Below are positions 42,752 to 50,727 of a stretch of DNA of 64,000 bases, in pieces. Under the pieces are notes generated by a model that worked only from the letters and a program-made list of their open reading frames with translations, made no database searches and was not told the DNA's origin. This DNA comes from Caulobacterales bacterium (GTDB taxonomy: Bacteria; Pseudomonadota; Alphaproteobacteria; Caulobacterales; Caulobacteraceae): contig JAFLCS010000001.1 of the NCBI GenBank assembly GCA_017302105.1, positions 620,001-684,000 on the forward strand. The letters run 5' to 3'. Made by a program: the position numbers and the translations under genes. How positions within the stretch are numbered: position 1 is the first letter of the stretch; every line of letters begins with the position of its first letter.

Positions 42752-43734
42752 GGTTGAACTTCCTGGGCTGCGGTCACACGGGCATGGATTTCGTCAAAGG
42801 TCGCCTGGGCGGCGGCGATGCGGGTCTGGTCGCCCGAGCGGCGGGCTTCCATCAGGTCGACGGAGGCCTCCATTTCACGCACCGGATCCAGGTAGCTGTC
42901 GTCCGCAGCCTGGAAGCCGCCGTACTCCAGCCCGTCGAGAACCTCACGTTCCTGCGGCGTGTCGCCGTAGGTGAGGAAGAAGCTACGAATCCGCTCGGTC
43001 ACGGCCGGGTCGACGTCGTTACGCACGACGATGGCGCTTTCAGGGATCGGCGGGCTTTCCCAGATGACACGGATATTGGCAAAGGCGCGCGGGTTCTGGC
43101 GTTCGGTGAACAGCAGGCCCACATCATTGTTGGTCGCCACATCGACCTGACCGTTGGCGACGGCCAGGGCGTTGGCCTGGTGGTTGGCCGGGCGGACCTC
43201 GCGGAAGCACTCGGACGGCTCAATCTCGGCGGGCCCGAACAGGAAGGCCAGCGGGGCGAGCGTGCCCGAGGTCGAGCGCGCATCGCCCATACCAAACGAC
43301 AGCCGTTGACCGCAGGCCATGACGTCTTCCAGGGTGATGCCCGAATTGGCCTGGGTAATCAGGACCGAGCGGTAGTGGGTTTCCCCCTCGCGGTTCTCGA
43401 TCCGACCGATGATGTGAGCGTTGGAGCGACGGGTCGCGTCCAGGGCCGGCAGGGCCGACATCCAGGCGACCTGGATCTGGCCGGCCCGCATGGTTTCGAC
43501 CAGCACCGTATAGTTCGGAACGAAGCGCAGCTCGATATCGAGGCCCGTCTCGGCCTCGAGGTCCTCGATCAGCGGGGCCCAAAGCGGCTCGGACGCCGCC
43601 TGGCTCTCGGCCGGCAGCACGGCAAAGACGATGCGATTCGGGTCTTCGGCTTCGCTGTCGCCGCACGCGGTCAGGAGCGCCGTCACACCGAGCGCCCCGG
43701 CGAGCAGGGCGCGGCGCGCGATGGATCCGATCAT
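42748..43734 (-). CDS. phnD: Phosphate/phosphite/phosphonate-binding lipoprotein
   Basis: A 328-residue periplasmic binding protein with lipobox LLTAC (Cys 24). The family motifs are IVFAVLPAESQAASEPLWAPLIEDLEAETG, LVETMRAGQIQVAWMSALPALDA and FGMGDARSTSGTLAPLAFLF. It captures a phosphonate, phosphite or similar oxyanion. Overlaps of 4 nt with both neighbours show a single transcript phnC-phnD-phnE. No C-P lyase, phosphite dehydrogenase or phosphonatase gene is seen nearby. Confidence 0.92.
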   Translation of the reverse strand: MIGSIARRALLAGALGVTALLTACGDSEAEDPNRIVFAVLPAESQAASEPLWAPLIEDLEAETGLDIELRFVPNYTVLVETMRAGQIQVAWMSALPALDATRRSNAHIIGRIENREGETHYRSVLITQANSGITLEDVMACGQRLSFGMGDARSTSGTLAPLAFLFGPAEIEPSECFREVRPANHQANALAVANGQVDVATNNDVGLLFTERQNPRAFANIRVIWESPPIPESAIVVRNDVDPAVTERIRSFFLTYGDTPQEREVLDGLEYGGFQAADDSYLDPVREMEASVDLMEARRSGDQTRIAAAQATFDEIHARVTAAQEVQP

Positions 43735-44531
43735 GTGGGATCTCCTTCCCAGAAGGCGTCTTCGATCTCGGGACCGTAGATTTCGATGAGGGTCGCCCTG
43801 TCCAGCCCCGACGAGGGGCCGTCATAGGCGATCTTGCCGGCCTTCAGCGCGATCACGCGCTGGCAGTAGCGGATGGCGTAGTCGACCTGGTGCAGGGTGA
43901 CAATCACCCCCAGGCCGTCGCGCTGGTTCAGCTCGACGAGCTGTTCCATGACCTTGCGGGCCGAAACAGGATCGAGCGAGGCGACCGGCTCGTCGGCCAG
44001 GATGGCCTGGGCGCCTTGCAGAAGCGCCCGGGCAATGGCCCCGCGCTGCTGCTGCCCACCCGAGAGCGTATTGGCGCGCTGGGCGGCGTATTCGGAGACG
44101 CCGACGCGGTGCAGCGCCGCCATGGCGCGCTCGCGGTCGGCGCGCGGCCAGGCCCCGAGCAGGCCGGTCAGGAAGGGCAGACGGCCCAGCGACCCCAGCA
44201 TGACGTTTGAAAACAGGCTGAGGCGGCCCACCAGATTGAACTGCTGGAATATCATGCCGAGTTTGGCGCGCGATTTGCGCACATCGCCGGCGATGCGACC
44301 GTTCTTCTGGACGGTCTTGCCGAAGACCTCGATCACGCCGGTGCCGGCATCGATCGTCTGCAGGCCGGTGATCGAGCGCAGGAGCGTCGACTTGCCGGAG
44401 CCGGACGGGCCGATCAGGGCCACCATTTCGCGCGGGCCAACCTCGACGGACACGCCGTTGAGAGCCTTGCGCTGGCCGAAGGTCTTGGAAATGTCGCGCA
44501 CGGAGGCGACGGGAGCGGAAGAAGCGGTCAT
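43731..44531 (-). CDS. phnC: Phosphonate/phosphite ABC transporter ATP-binding protein
   Basis: A 266-residue ABC ATPase. Walker A is GPSGSGKS at 41-48, the Q-loop is FQQFNLV, the signature is LSGGQQQR, and Walker B is AILADEP. It pairs with PhnE for import. The ATG at 44531 is preferred to an upstream start at 44630. It is the first gene of the phnCDE unit, with a two-unit Pho box about 60-80 nt upstream. Confidence 0.93.
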   Translation of the reverse strand: MTASSAPVASVRDISKTFGQRKALNGVSVEVGPREMVALIGPSGSGKSTLLRSITGLQTIDAGTGVIEVFGKTVQKNGRIAGDVRKSRAKLGMIFQQFNLVGRLSLFSNVMLGSLGRLPFLTGLLGAWPRADRERAMAALHRVGVSEYAAQRANTLSGGQQQRGAIARALLQGAQAILADEPVASLDPVSARKVMEQLVELNQRDGLGVIVTLHQVDYAIRYCQRVIALKAGKIAYDGPSSGLDRATLIEIYGPEIEDAFWEGDPT

Positions 44532-44592
44532 GCGGTCGCTGTCCGACGCCTCTGAAAAGGTTGCTACGAGCGCGCTCCTTAACGGAACGCCT

Positions 44593-44610
44593 GCGACGGT
44601 TTCATGACAC
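44593..44610 (-). promoter_or_regulatory. Two-unit Pho box upstream of phnC
   Basis: On the minus strand GTGTCAT, four bases, then CCGTCGC: two PhoB-type 7-mers in 11-bp spacing. It is 62-79 nt upstream of the phnC ATG. A third unit in phase is not seen. Confidence 0.5.
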
Positions 44611-44614
44611 GCGA

Positions 44615-44641
44615 AGGGCCGGCGCGGCAAGCGCCGGCCCT
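44615..44641 (-). terminator. Strong hairpin after the M16 peptidase gene
   Basis: AGGGCCGGCGC and GCGCCGGCCCT form an 11-bp perfect stem with a 5-nt loop (44626-44630). It lies 24 nt after the M16 stop and just upstream of the phnC Pho box. Only a short T-rich tail follows on the minus strand, so it may be an intrinsic terminator of weak type. Confidence 0.55.
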
Positions 44642-44664
44642 CGCCGTGCGTACGATTGTCCCGC

Positions 44665-47481
44665 CTATTCGGCGTCCATGCTGCGCACTTCGATGGGCAG
44701 GCCCAGCGATTCCAGCTGCGGGCGCACGGTCGCGGCGTCGCCGACGACGACCCAGACGAACTGGCTCGGGTCGACGGCCTGGCGGACCGCCTGGTTCAGG
44801 GCGTCGGCCGTCAGGCCCTGATAGCGGACCCCGGCCTGCTCCCAGTAGTCGTCCGGGCGCTGGAACAGGTCGTTGGACTGCAGCGTCCCCAACACTGCCG
44901 AGGACACCTCGAACATCCCGGCCAGACGCCGCGTCGAGGAATCGCGGATGCGTTCCAGCTCGGCTTCGGTCACGCCATTGGCCCCCAGGAAGTCGGCGTG
45001 GACCGCCATCAGAGAGGCGATCGCCTCACCGGTGCGGTCGGCCTGGACCGGCGCATTGATGACATAGGGCGACCGGCCTTCGAGACTCGAGATGCTGCTG
45101 CGCGATCCGTAGGACCAGCCGCGGGTCTCGCGCAGGTCGGTGTTGATCCGTGACCAGAAGGCCGAACCCAGGATCTCGACGCCCGACCCGATCACCAGGC
45201 GGTCATCGGCCCCGGACAGGCTCAGGACCTGCCCCCCCAGGATCAGGGACTGGGGCGACTGCGGCCGGTCGATCAGGATGATGCGCGGCTGAACCGGCTG
45301 GGCCGCAACCTCTGCCTTGACGCCACGCGGGGTCGTCGGAGCCGACCAGTCGCCGAAACGCGATTCCAGCTCGGGCAGGATTTCCGACAGGGGACGATCC
45401 GACACCACATAGATGCGGGCGTTGTCCGGCCGAATCCAGGCCTGCTGGAAGGCGATCAGGTCATCGCGATCCGCAGCGGTCACGACATCAATCTCACCCA
45501 GCCCGCTCGGGCCGCGGCCGTAGGCTCCGCTGTAGAGGGTCTCAAAGAGCGCATTGCCGCCCAGACCACCCGGCGATGACCGTTCCGACCGGATCGCGGC
45601 CAGCTGCTGATCGCGAACCCGGTCCACGACGTCCGCTTCGAAATCCGGGCGACGCACCACATCGGCGAGCAGATCCAGCGACGGGCCCAGGTTGGCCGTC
45701 ACCGTCGACAGGCCGTAGGTCGTCCGGTCCATCGAGGCGCTGGCCGAAAGGCTGGCTCCCAGGCTCTCGCGGGCCTGGGCCATTTCGTTGGCGTCCATGC
45801 CGTCGGCCCCCTCGGTGGCGGCGCGCAGCATCAGGGCCTGAATGCCCAGGGCAGCGGCGTCGTCGGCCGCCCATCCTGCGTTGAATTCGACAGCGACGCG
45901 CGTGGTCGGGACTCGGGCCGACTGGGTGGCGATGACCTGCACCCCGTTCGACAGGGTGGCGCGGCTGACGTCCGGGAAATCCAGACCCGGCATTGCGCCG
46001 ATCTCCGGTATCGGCGGGCGGGCCGTCGCCTGGTATTCGCTCGTCGGTGCCCGCTCGGCGGCCCCGGCCGGGGCTGCGGCGGCTTCTTCATAGGTTTCGC
46101 GTTCGCCCGGCTCGACCGTCAGATTGTAGGACGGCCGGCCCAGCCAGCGCTGCATCACTGCGCGCACATCAGCCGGGGTGACGGCCGCCAGGGCCTCCAG
46201 CTCGGTGCGATAGTGGTCGGCGTCGCCGGCGTAAAGCTGGCCCTCGGCCAGGCTCGACGCGCGCCCGTTCAGCTGTTCCATGGCGCTGATGCGGCGCGCG
46301 ACGGTCTGGGTGACGACGCGCCGGATTTCCTCATCGGTCGGACCGTTGACGATGAAGTCGGCAATGATCTGGTCCATGCGAGCGCGCACCGCAGCGGCGT
46401 CCTCGCCCGGCTTGACGTTGACGGTCACGTCAAACCAGCCGACCCGGTGGAAGGAGGCATAGCTGGTTGAAACCGAAACGGCGGTCTCGTCGCCGCGAAC
46501 CAGCTCATTGTCCAGGCGCGACGAAGCCAGACCGCCCAGGACGCCGGCGGCGATTTCCAGTTCGGCGGCGTCACCGTCCAGCATCCCCGGTACCGGCCAG
46601 TAGCGCTGGATCGAGGTATAGGGCACGCGGTCGTGCATGGTCTGTTCGATCGGAGCCGCCAGCTCCGGAACGGGCGCGTCGGCCGGGGTGTTGACCGGGC
46701 CGCGCGGAATCGGGCCGAAATAGCGGTCCATCAGGGTACGAGCGGTAGCCGCGTCGATGTCCCCAGCCAGAACGACAACGGCGTTGTTGGGGCCGTAGTT
46801 CTCGGTAAACCACTGACGCACATCGTCCATCGAAGCGGCGTCCAGGTCGGCCATCGAGCCGATGGTCGAATGGCGATAGGGATGTCCCTCGGGGAACAGG
46901 TTTTCCAGAATGGCGTATTCGGTCAGGCCGAACGGCTGATTGTCGCCCTGGCGCTTTTCGTTCTGGACGACGCCGCGCTGCAGATCGAGCGTCTCCTGGG
47001 TGATGGCGCCCAGCATATGGCCCATGCGGTCGCTTTCCAGGAACAGGGCCTGCTCCAGCGCCGGGGTCGAGACGGTCTCGAAATAGTTGGTGCGGTCGAA
47101 CCAGGTGGTGCCGTTCAAGGTGGTGGCGCCCATGCCCTGGAGGCGGGTGATGTAGCTACCCGGCGCGTTCTCCGATCCGCCGAACATCAGGTGCTCGAAC
47201 AGGTGAGCGAACCCGGTGCGACCCGTGGGCTCGTCCTTGGAGCCGACATTGTACCAGACCGAGACCGTCACAATCGGATTGGAGCGGTCCTCGTGGACCA
47301 GAACCGTCAGGCCGTTGTCGAGGGTGAAGGTCTCATAGGGGATCTGGATCCCGGCCAGAAGATCCGACACCGGGGCCGCCTGGGCCGCCGGATCGCTGGT
47401 CTGGGCCCAAACGACGCTCGGCGCGGACGCCAAGATGAGGGCCGCCGCAGCGCCTCCGACGACACCACTGAATCTACGCAT
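44665..47481 (-). CDS. Secreted M16 family zinc peptidase (two-domain)
   Basis: A 938-residue pitrilysin-type peptidase with a signal peptide (MRRFSGVVGGAAAALILASAPSVVWAQ). The inverted zinc motif is HLFEH at 93-97, in GRTGFAHLFEHLMFGG, with the downstream Glu in the LQRGVVQNEKRQ region. A second M16 half lies from about residue 510, without HxxEH, so one half is catalytic and the other structural, as in family members of about 900 residues. It degrades peptides in the periplasm. It is divergent from the decarboxylase gene. Confidence 0.92.
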   Translation of the reverse strand: MRRFSGVVGGAAAALILASAPSVVWAQTSDPAAQAAPVSDLLAGIQIPYETFTLDNGLTVLVHEDRSNPIVTVSVWYNVGSKDEPTGRTGFAHLFEHLMFGGSENAPGSYITRLQGMGATTLNGTTWFDRTNYFETVSTPALEQALFLESDRMGHMLGAITQETLDLQRGVVQNEKRQGDNQPFGLTEYAILENLFPEGHPYRHSTIGSMADLDAASMDDVRQWFTENYGPNNAVVVLAGDIDAATARTLMDRYFGPIPRGPVNTPADAPVPELAAPIEQTMHDRVPYTSIQRYWPVPGMLDGDAAELEIAAGVLGGLASSRLDNELVRGDETAVSVSTSYASFHRVGWFDVTVNVKPGEDAAAVRARMDQIIADFIVNGPTDEEIRRVVTQTVARRISAMEQLNGRASSLAEGQLYAGDADHYRTELEALAAVTPADVRAVMQRWLGRPSYNLTVEPGERETYEEAAAAPAGAAERAPTSEYQATARPPIPEIGAMPGLDFPDVSRATLSNGVQVIATQSARVPTTRVAVEFNAGWAADDAAALGIQALMLRAATEGADGMDANEMAQARESLGASLSASASMDRTTYGLSTVTANLGPSLDLLADVVRRPDFEADVVDRVRDQQLAAIRSERSSPGGLGGNALFETLYSGAYGRGPSGLGEIDVVTAADRDDLIAFQQAWIRPDNARIYVVSDRPLSEILPELESRFGDWSAPTTPRGVKAEVAAQPVQPRIILIDRPQSPQSLILGGQVLSLSGADDRLVIGSGVEILGSAFWSRINTDLRETRGWSYGSRSSISSLEGRSPYVINAPVQADRTGEAIASLMAVHADFLGANGVTEAELERIRDSSTRRLAGMFEVSSAVLGTLQSNDLFQRPDDYWEQAGVRYQGLTADALNQAVRQAVDPSQFVWVVVGDAATVRPQLESLGLPIEVRSMDAE

Positions 47482-47785
47482 AGTTTCCTGTTCCTTGGAT
47501 AGCCCTGAAGGTGCGCGACCCTAGAGTTCGTCCCCAGACGACACAAGGCGACCGGCCGGCCGGCTCATCGCGCGCGCCAAACCCTAGCGATGCCGGGCCG
47601 AGCGGCAAGTTACGGCTGAGTCACAATCGTCGGCCGCAAGCCAAACCCAAGCCCCGCCACGAAATTACCCCTTTACATGAACGGCCAATTTCCCCATATG
47701 CGACGCCTTCCGGCGGACCCCGTAGGTCTGATCTTGCGCCGCTAACGCCGGGTCTGGGTTAACAACAAGCAGGGGGCTACGTGAA
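47482..47785. other. Intergenic region between M16 gene and decarboxylase gene
   Basis: This 304-nt gap must hold the promoters of the two divergent genes. A hairpin CGCC-TTCC-GGCG lies at 47704-47715, with facing GACCC/GGGTC segments around it, upstream of the decarboxylase. AAGCAGGGGG (47768-47776) is the likely ribosome-binding site for its TTG start. No coding frame is credible here. Confidence 0.5.
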
Positions 47786-49051
47786 TTGCGCACGTACCAC
47801 ACTCCCCTGGACCTGGTCCGTGAGCGGTCTCCGGAGCGACCCGTCGCCCTTGTGCGACGTCGTTCCGTTTCCGTAGCGGCGCGCTGGTTCCAGGACAATC
47901 TGAACGCTGACGTCTTCTATGCGGTGAAGGCGAACCCGTCGCGCTGGGTCATCGAGACCCTGGTGGAAGCGGGCGTTACCGCGTTTGACGTCGCCTCTCT
48001 GGCCGAGATCGAGCTGGTCCGCTCGGTGCTGCCCGACGCGCGTCTGGCCTTCATGCATCCGGTCAAGAGCCGTTCGGCCATCTCCAGGGCCTATTTCGAG
48101 CACGGGGTGAAGACCTTCTCGCTCGACTGCCAGGAGGAGCTGGACAAGATCCTCGACGCCACTGGCCAGGCCCCGGGTCTGAATCTGGTTGTGCGCATGG
48201 CGGTGTCCGCCGACGGCGCAGCCTACACCCTGTCGGGCAAGTTCGGCGTCTCGCCGGACCAGGCTCCGACCCTGCTCATGGCGGTGCGCCGGGCGGTCAG
48301 GGACGGTCTGATGGGCGTCAGCTTCCACGTCGGTAGCCAATGTATGCGTCCGACCGCCTTCCAGGCCGCCATGGCCCAGGTCGGCCGGGCGATTTCGCGC
48401 GCCGGCGTGATCGTCGATATCGTCGATATCGGCGGCGGCTTCCCGTCGGTCTATCCCGGCATGGTTCCGCCGGATCTGAGCGAATACGCCGATGCCATTC
48501 ACCGTGGCTTCAACGAGATGCCAGTGTCCGAGACGACAGAGCTGTGGTGCGAGCCGGGCCGGGCGCTGGTCGCGGAATCCTCCTCGGTTCTGGCGCGGGT
48601 CGAGCTGCGCAAGGGCGATGCGCTGTATCTGAACGACGGGTCGTACGGCTCGCTGTTCGACGCCACCCATTCGCGCTGGCCGTTCCCGACCAAGCTGGTG
48701 TCGGATCGTGACGTTTCGGGCGAGCTGAAGCCGTTCCGCTTCTACGGCCCGACCTGCGATTCGATCGACCATATGCCGGGTCCGTTCTGGCTGCCGGCCG
48801 ATGTCGCCGAAGGCGACTTCATCGAGATCGGGATGCTGGGCGCCTACGGCGTGGCCATGTCGACCGGCTTCAACGGCTATGGCGAGCATGACCTGGCCTT
48901 TGTCGAGGACGCGCCTATGGCGTCGCTGTACGGCCTGGCCCCGCGTTCGATCCCGACGGTCCGCACCACCGCCGAGGAACAGGCTCGCAAGGTCGTTCGT
49001 CTGTCGCGCCCCAAGGGCAAGGCCGGCCAGCGCACCAAGAAGCGGCGGTAA
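47786..49051 (+). CDS. Ornithine/diamino-acid decarboxylase-like PLP enzyme (fold III)
   Basis: A 421-residue alanine-racemase-fold decarboxylase. The PLP lysine is K48 in FYAVKANP, HVGSQ is at 181-185, DIGGGFP at 214-220, and EPGRA at 256-260. The second active site has GPTCDSID with C324-D325, as in ornithine or lysine decarboxylases. It would decarboxylate a basic amino acid to a diamine. The start is the TTG at 47786, with AGGGGG 9 nt upstream; no ATG or GTG is available in frame nearby. The next gene downstream is a deoxyhypusine-synthase-like enzyme. Confidence 0.88.
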   Translation: MRTYHTPLDLVRERSPERPVALVRRRSVSVAARWFQDNLNADVFYAVKANPSRWVIETLVEAGVTAFDVASLAEIELVRSVLPDARLAFMHPVKSRSAISRAYFEHGVKTFSLDCQEELDKILDATGQAPGLNLVVRMAVSADGAAYTLSGKFGVSPDQAPTLLMAVRRAVRDGLMGVSFHVGSQCMRPTAFQAAMAQVGRAISRAGVIVDIVDIGGGFPSVYPGMVPPDLSEYADAIHRGFNEMPVSETTELWCEPGRALVAESSSVLARVELRKGDALYLNDGSYGSLFDATHSRWPFPTKLVSDRDVSGELKPFRFYGPTCDSIDHMPGPFWLPADVAEGDFIEIGMLGAYGVAMSTGFNGYGEHDLAFVEDAPMASLYGLAPRSIPTVRTTAEEQARKVVRLSRPKGKAGQRTKKRR

Positions 49052-49067
49052 CGGCTCCTCCATCGTC

Positions 49068-49090
49068 ATCCCCGGGTTTGACCCGGGGAT
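49068..49090. repeat. Short perfect palindrome downstream of the decarboxylase gene
   Basis: ATCCCCGGGT and ACCCGGGGAT are 10-bp arms with a 3-nt loop, 16 nt after the stop. The GTCATCCCCGGG...GACCCGGGGATC pattern is a common intergenic repeat of alphaproteobacteria and may act as a terminator. Confidence 0.7.
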
Positions 49091-49138
49091 CAGGCTCTCC
49101 ACATCTTCATCGTCGCCGGCTGAGCGACGGATCGTCTG

Positions 49139-49161
49139 ACCCTCGGATCAAGTCCGAGGGT
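49139..49161. repeat. Second short palindrome
   Basis: ACCCTCGGA and TCCGAGGGT are 9-bp arms with a 5-nt loop, followed by GACGAG. It belongs to the same class of intergenic hairpins as the one at 49068 and lies about 100 nt before the deoxyhypusine-synthase-like gene. Confidence 0.65.
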
Positions 49162-49261
49162 GACGAGTTTAGAGATTACCCCTATTGGGCCTGCTCCGGT
49201 CGCTCCGTCCCGGACTGGCTTATCTGACGACGGGCGCTCACCTGTAAGGGAAACCAAACCG

Positions 49262-50308
49262 ATGAACGCACCGACCAACCAGAAGGCCGAGTTGCTGCAA
49301 AAGACCGTCGAGCACGTCGACATCACCAGTTTTGACGCGCGCCCGATCATCGACGCCATGCGCCAGATGAGCTTCTCGTCGCGCGACACCGCCCGCGCCG
49401 CCGACATCTTCAACATGGCGCTGGAAGACAAGACCTGCTCGCCGTGGCTGATCCTGGCCGGCTCGACCTCGGCGGGCGGCTGTATGCACGTCTATCGCGA
49501 CATGGTGAAGCTGGGCATGATCGACGCGGTGGTCGCCACCGGCGCCTCGATCGTCGACATGGATTTCTTCGAGGCCCTGGGCTTCAAACATTATCAGGCC
49601 GCTGGTCCGGTCGACGACAATGTCCTGCGCGACAACTACATCGACCGCATCTACGACACCTATATCGACGAGGAAGAGCTCCAGGCCTGCGACCACACCA
49701 TCCTGGAAATCGCCAACCGCCTTGAGCCGCGCGGCTATTCCAGCCGTGAGTTCATCTGGGAGATGGGCAAGTGGCTGTCGGAGGGCAACGCCAAGAAGCC
49801 CGGCTCGCTGATCCAGACAGCGTACGAAGAGGGCGTGCCGATCTTCTGCCCGGCCTTCGTCGACTCATCGGCCGGCTTCGGCCTGGTCAAGCACCAGAAG
49901 GAGCGGGCCGCGGCCGGTCAGCCCTATATGATGCTGGACGCCATCGCGGACTTCCGCGAACTGACCGACATCAAGATCGCGGCGGGCACCACCGGCCTGT
50001 TCATGGTCGGCGGCGGGGTACCCAAGAACTTCGCCCAGGACACCGTGGTCTGCGCCGAGATCCTCGGTGTCGAGGCGGATATGCACAAATATGCGGTCCA
50101 GATCACCGTCGCCGATGTGCGCGATGGGGCCTGTTCGTCTTCGACGCTCAAGGAAGCCGCCTCGTGGGGCAAGGTGTCGACCACCTATGAGCAGATGGTC
50201 TTCGCCGAAGCCACCACGGTGGTGCCACTGATCGGCTCGGACGCCTATCATCGCGGTGCCTGGAAGAGCCGCGAAAAGCCCCGCTGGGCCAAGCTGTTCG
50301 GCAAATAG
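49262..50308 (+). CDS. Deoxyhypusine-synthase-like protein (probable polyamine enzyme)
   Basis: A 348-residue protein of the deoxyhypusine synthase/homospermidine synthase fold. The catalytic Lys of the family is in place as K304 in EAASWGKVSTTYEQ, and LAGSTSAGGCMHVYRDMV, FVDSSAGFGLVKH and VGGGVPKNFAQD are the NAD-binding and subunit-contact regions. Bacteria lack eIF5A, so hypusination is unlikely; homospermidine or another polyamine reaction is expected. The ATG at 49262 has AAGGGAAACC upstream. It follows the decarboxylase by 210 nt. Confidence 0.9.
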   Translation: MNAPTNQKAELLQKTVEHVDITSFDARPIIDAMRQMSFSSRDTARAADIFNMALEDKTCSPWLILAGSTSAGGCMHVYRDMVKLGMIDAVVATGASIVDMDFFEALGFKHYQAAGPVDDNVLRDNYIDRIYDTYIDEEELQACDHTILEIANRLEPRGYSSREFIWEMGKWLSEGNAKKPGSLIQTAYEEGVPIFCPAFVDSSAGFGLVKHQKERAAAGQPYMMLDAIADFRELTDIKIAAGTTGLFMVGGGVPKNFAQDTVVCAEILGVEADMHKYAVQITVADVRDGACSSSTLKEAASWGKVSTTYEQMVFAEATTVVPLIGSDAYHRGAWKSREKPRWAKLFGK

Positions 50309-50325
50309 ATCATAGAAGCGTTGGG

Positions 50326-50350
50326 GGGCCGGAGCGATCCGGCCCTTTTT
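50326..50350 (+). terminator. Intrinsic terminator after the deoxyhypusine-synthase-like gene
   Basis: GGGCCGGA and TCCGGCCC form an 8-bp stem with a GCGA tetraloop, followed directly by TTTTT. It starts 17 nt after the stop codon. This is the clearest intrinsic terminator in the window. Confidence 0.9.
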
Positions 50351-50397
50351 CGCATCCTACGGACGTTTGGCGCGTTAGGGCCTGGCAGGAGATATCG

Positions 50398-50616
50398 ATG
50401 ACAGATCCGACCCCTGAAAAACTGGATTCCCAAGGCGGCACCGAAGCGGCCAAGCGCGCCCTGGACGGCACCGACGTCGGCTCGGACACGCGTGCCGGAT
50501 CGCTTGAAGGCGGGGCCTCGACGGGCTCGGAGAATGACGAAGCCCAGGCCGCTTCGGATCACCATCTGGCCGAAATGGGACGGGCCATGAAGGCCAACCA
50601 ACCCAAACCGGACTGA
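50398..50616 (+). CDS. Small hydrophilic hypothetical protein
   Basis: A 72-residue polar protein, rich in Asp, Glu, Ala, Gly, Ser and Thr, without Cys, Trp or a hydrophobic stretch. GGAGAT lies 6 nt before the ATG. It is probably disordered. It stands alone between the terminator and the compositionally odd secreted protein. No family is recognised. Confidence 0.6.
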   Translation: MTDPTPEKLDSQGGTEAAKRALDGTDVGSDTRAGSLEGGASTGSENDEAQAASDHHLAEMGRAMKANQPKPD

Positions 50617-50670
50617 CGGATCAGCCGAGCCGATACCGGCTATCGGTCAGATTGATCGGATGAACAGTGT

Positions 50671-50710
50671 AAACAAGAAAGATGAGGGCGGCGCCATGCG
50701 GCACCGCCTT
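50671..50710 (-). terminator. Candidate intrinsic terminator after the secreted protein gene
   Basis: On the minus strand AAGGCGGTGCC pairs with GGCGCCGCCCT (one mismatch and one wobble) over a 4-nt loop, followed by CATCTTTCTTGTTT. It lies 18 nt after the stop of the 474-residue protein. Confidence 0.6.
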
Positions 50711-50727
50711 CAAGCGGTCGGACTTGG

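Noticed and set aside
49262-50308. True deoxyhypusine synthase acting on eIF5A
   Set aside because: Bacteria have no eIF5A. A polyamine reaction is the expected role for bacterial members.
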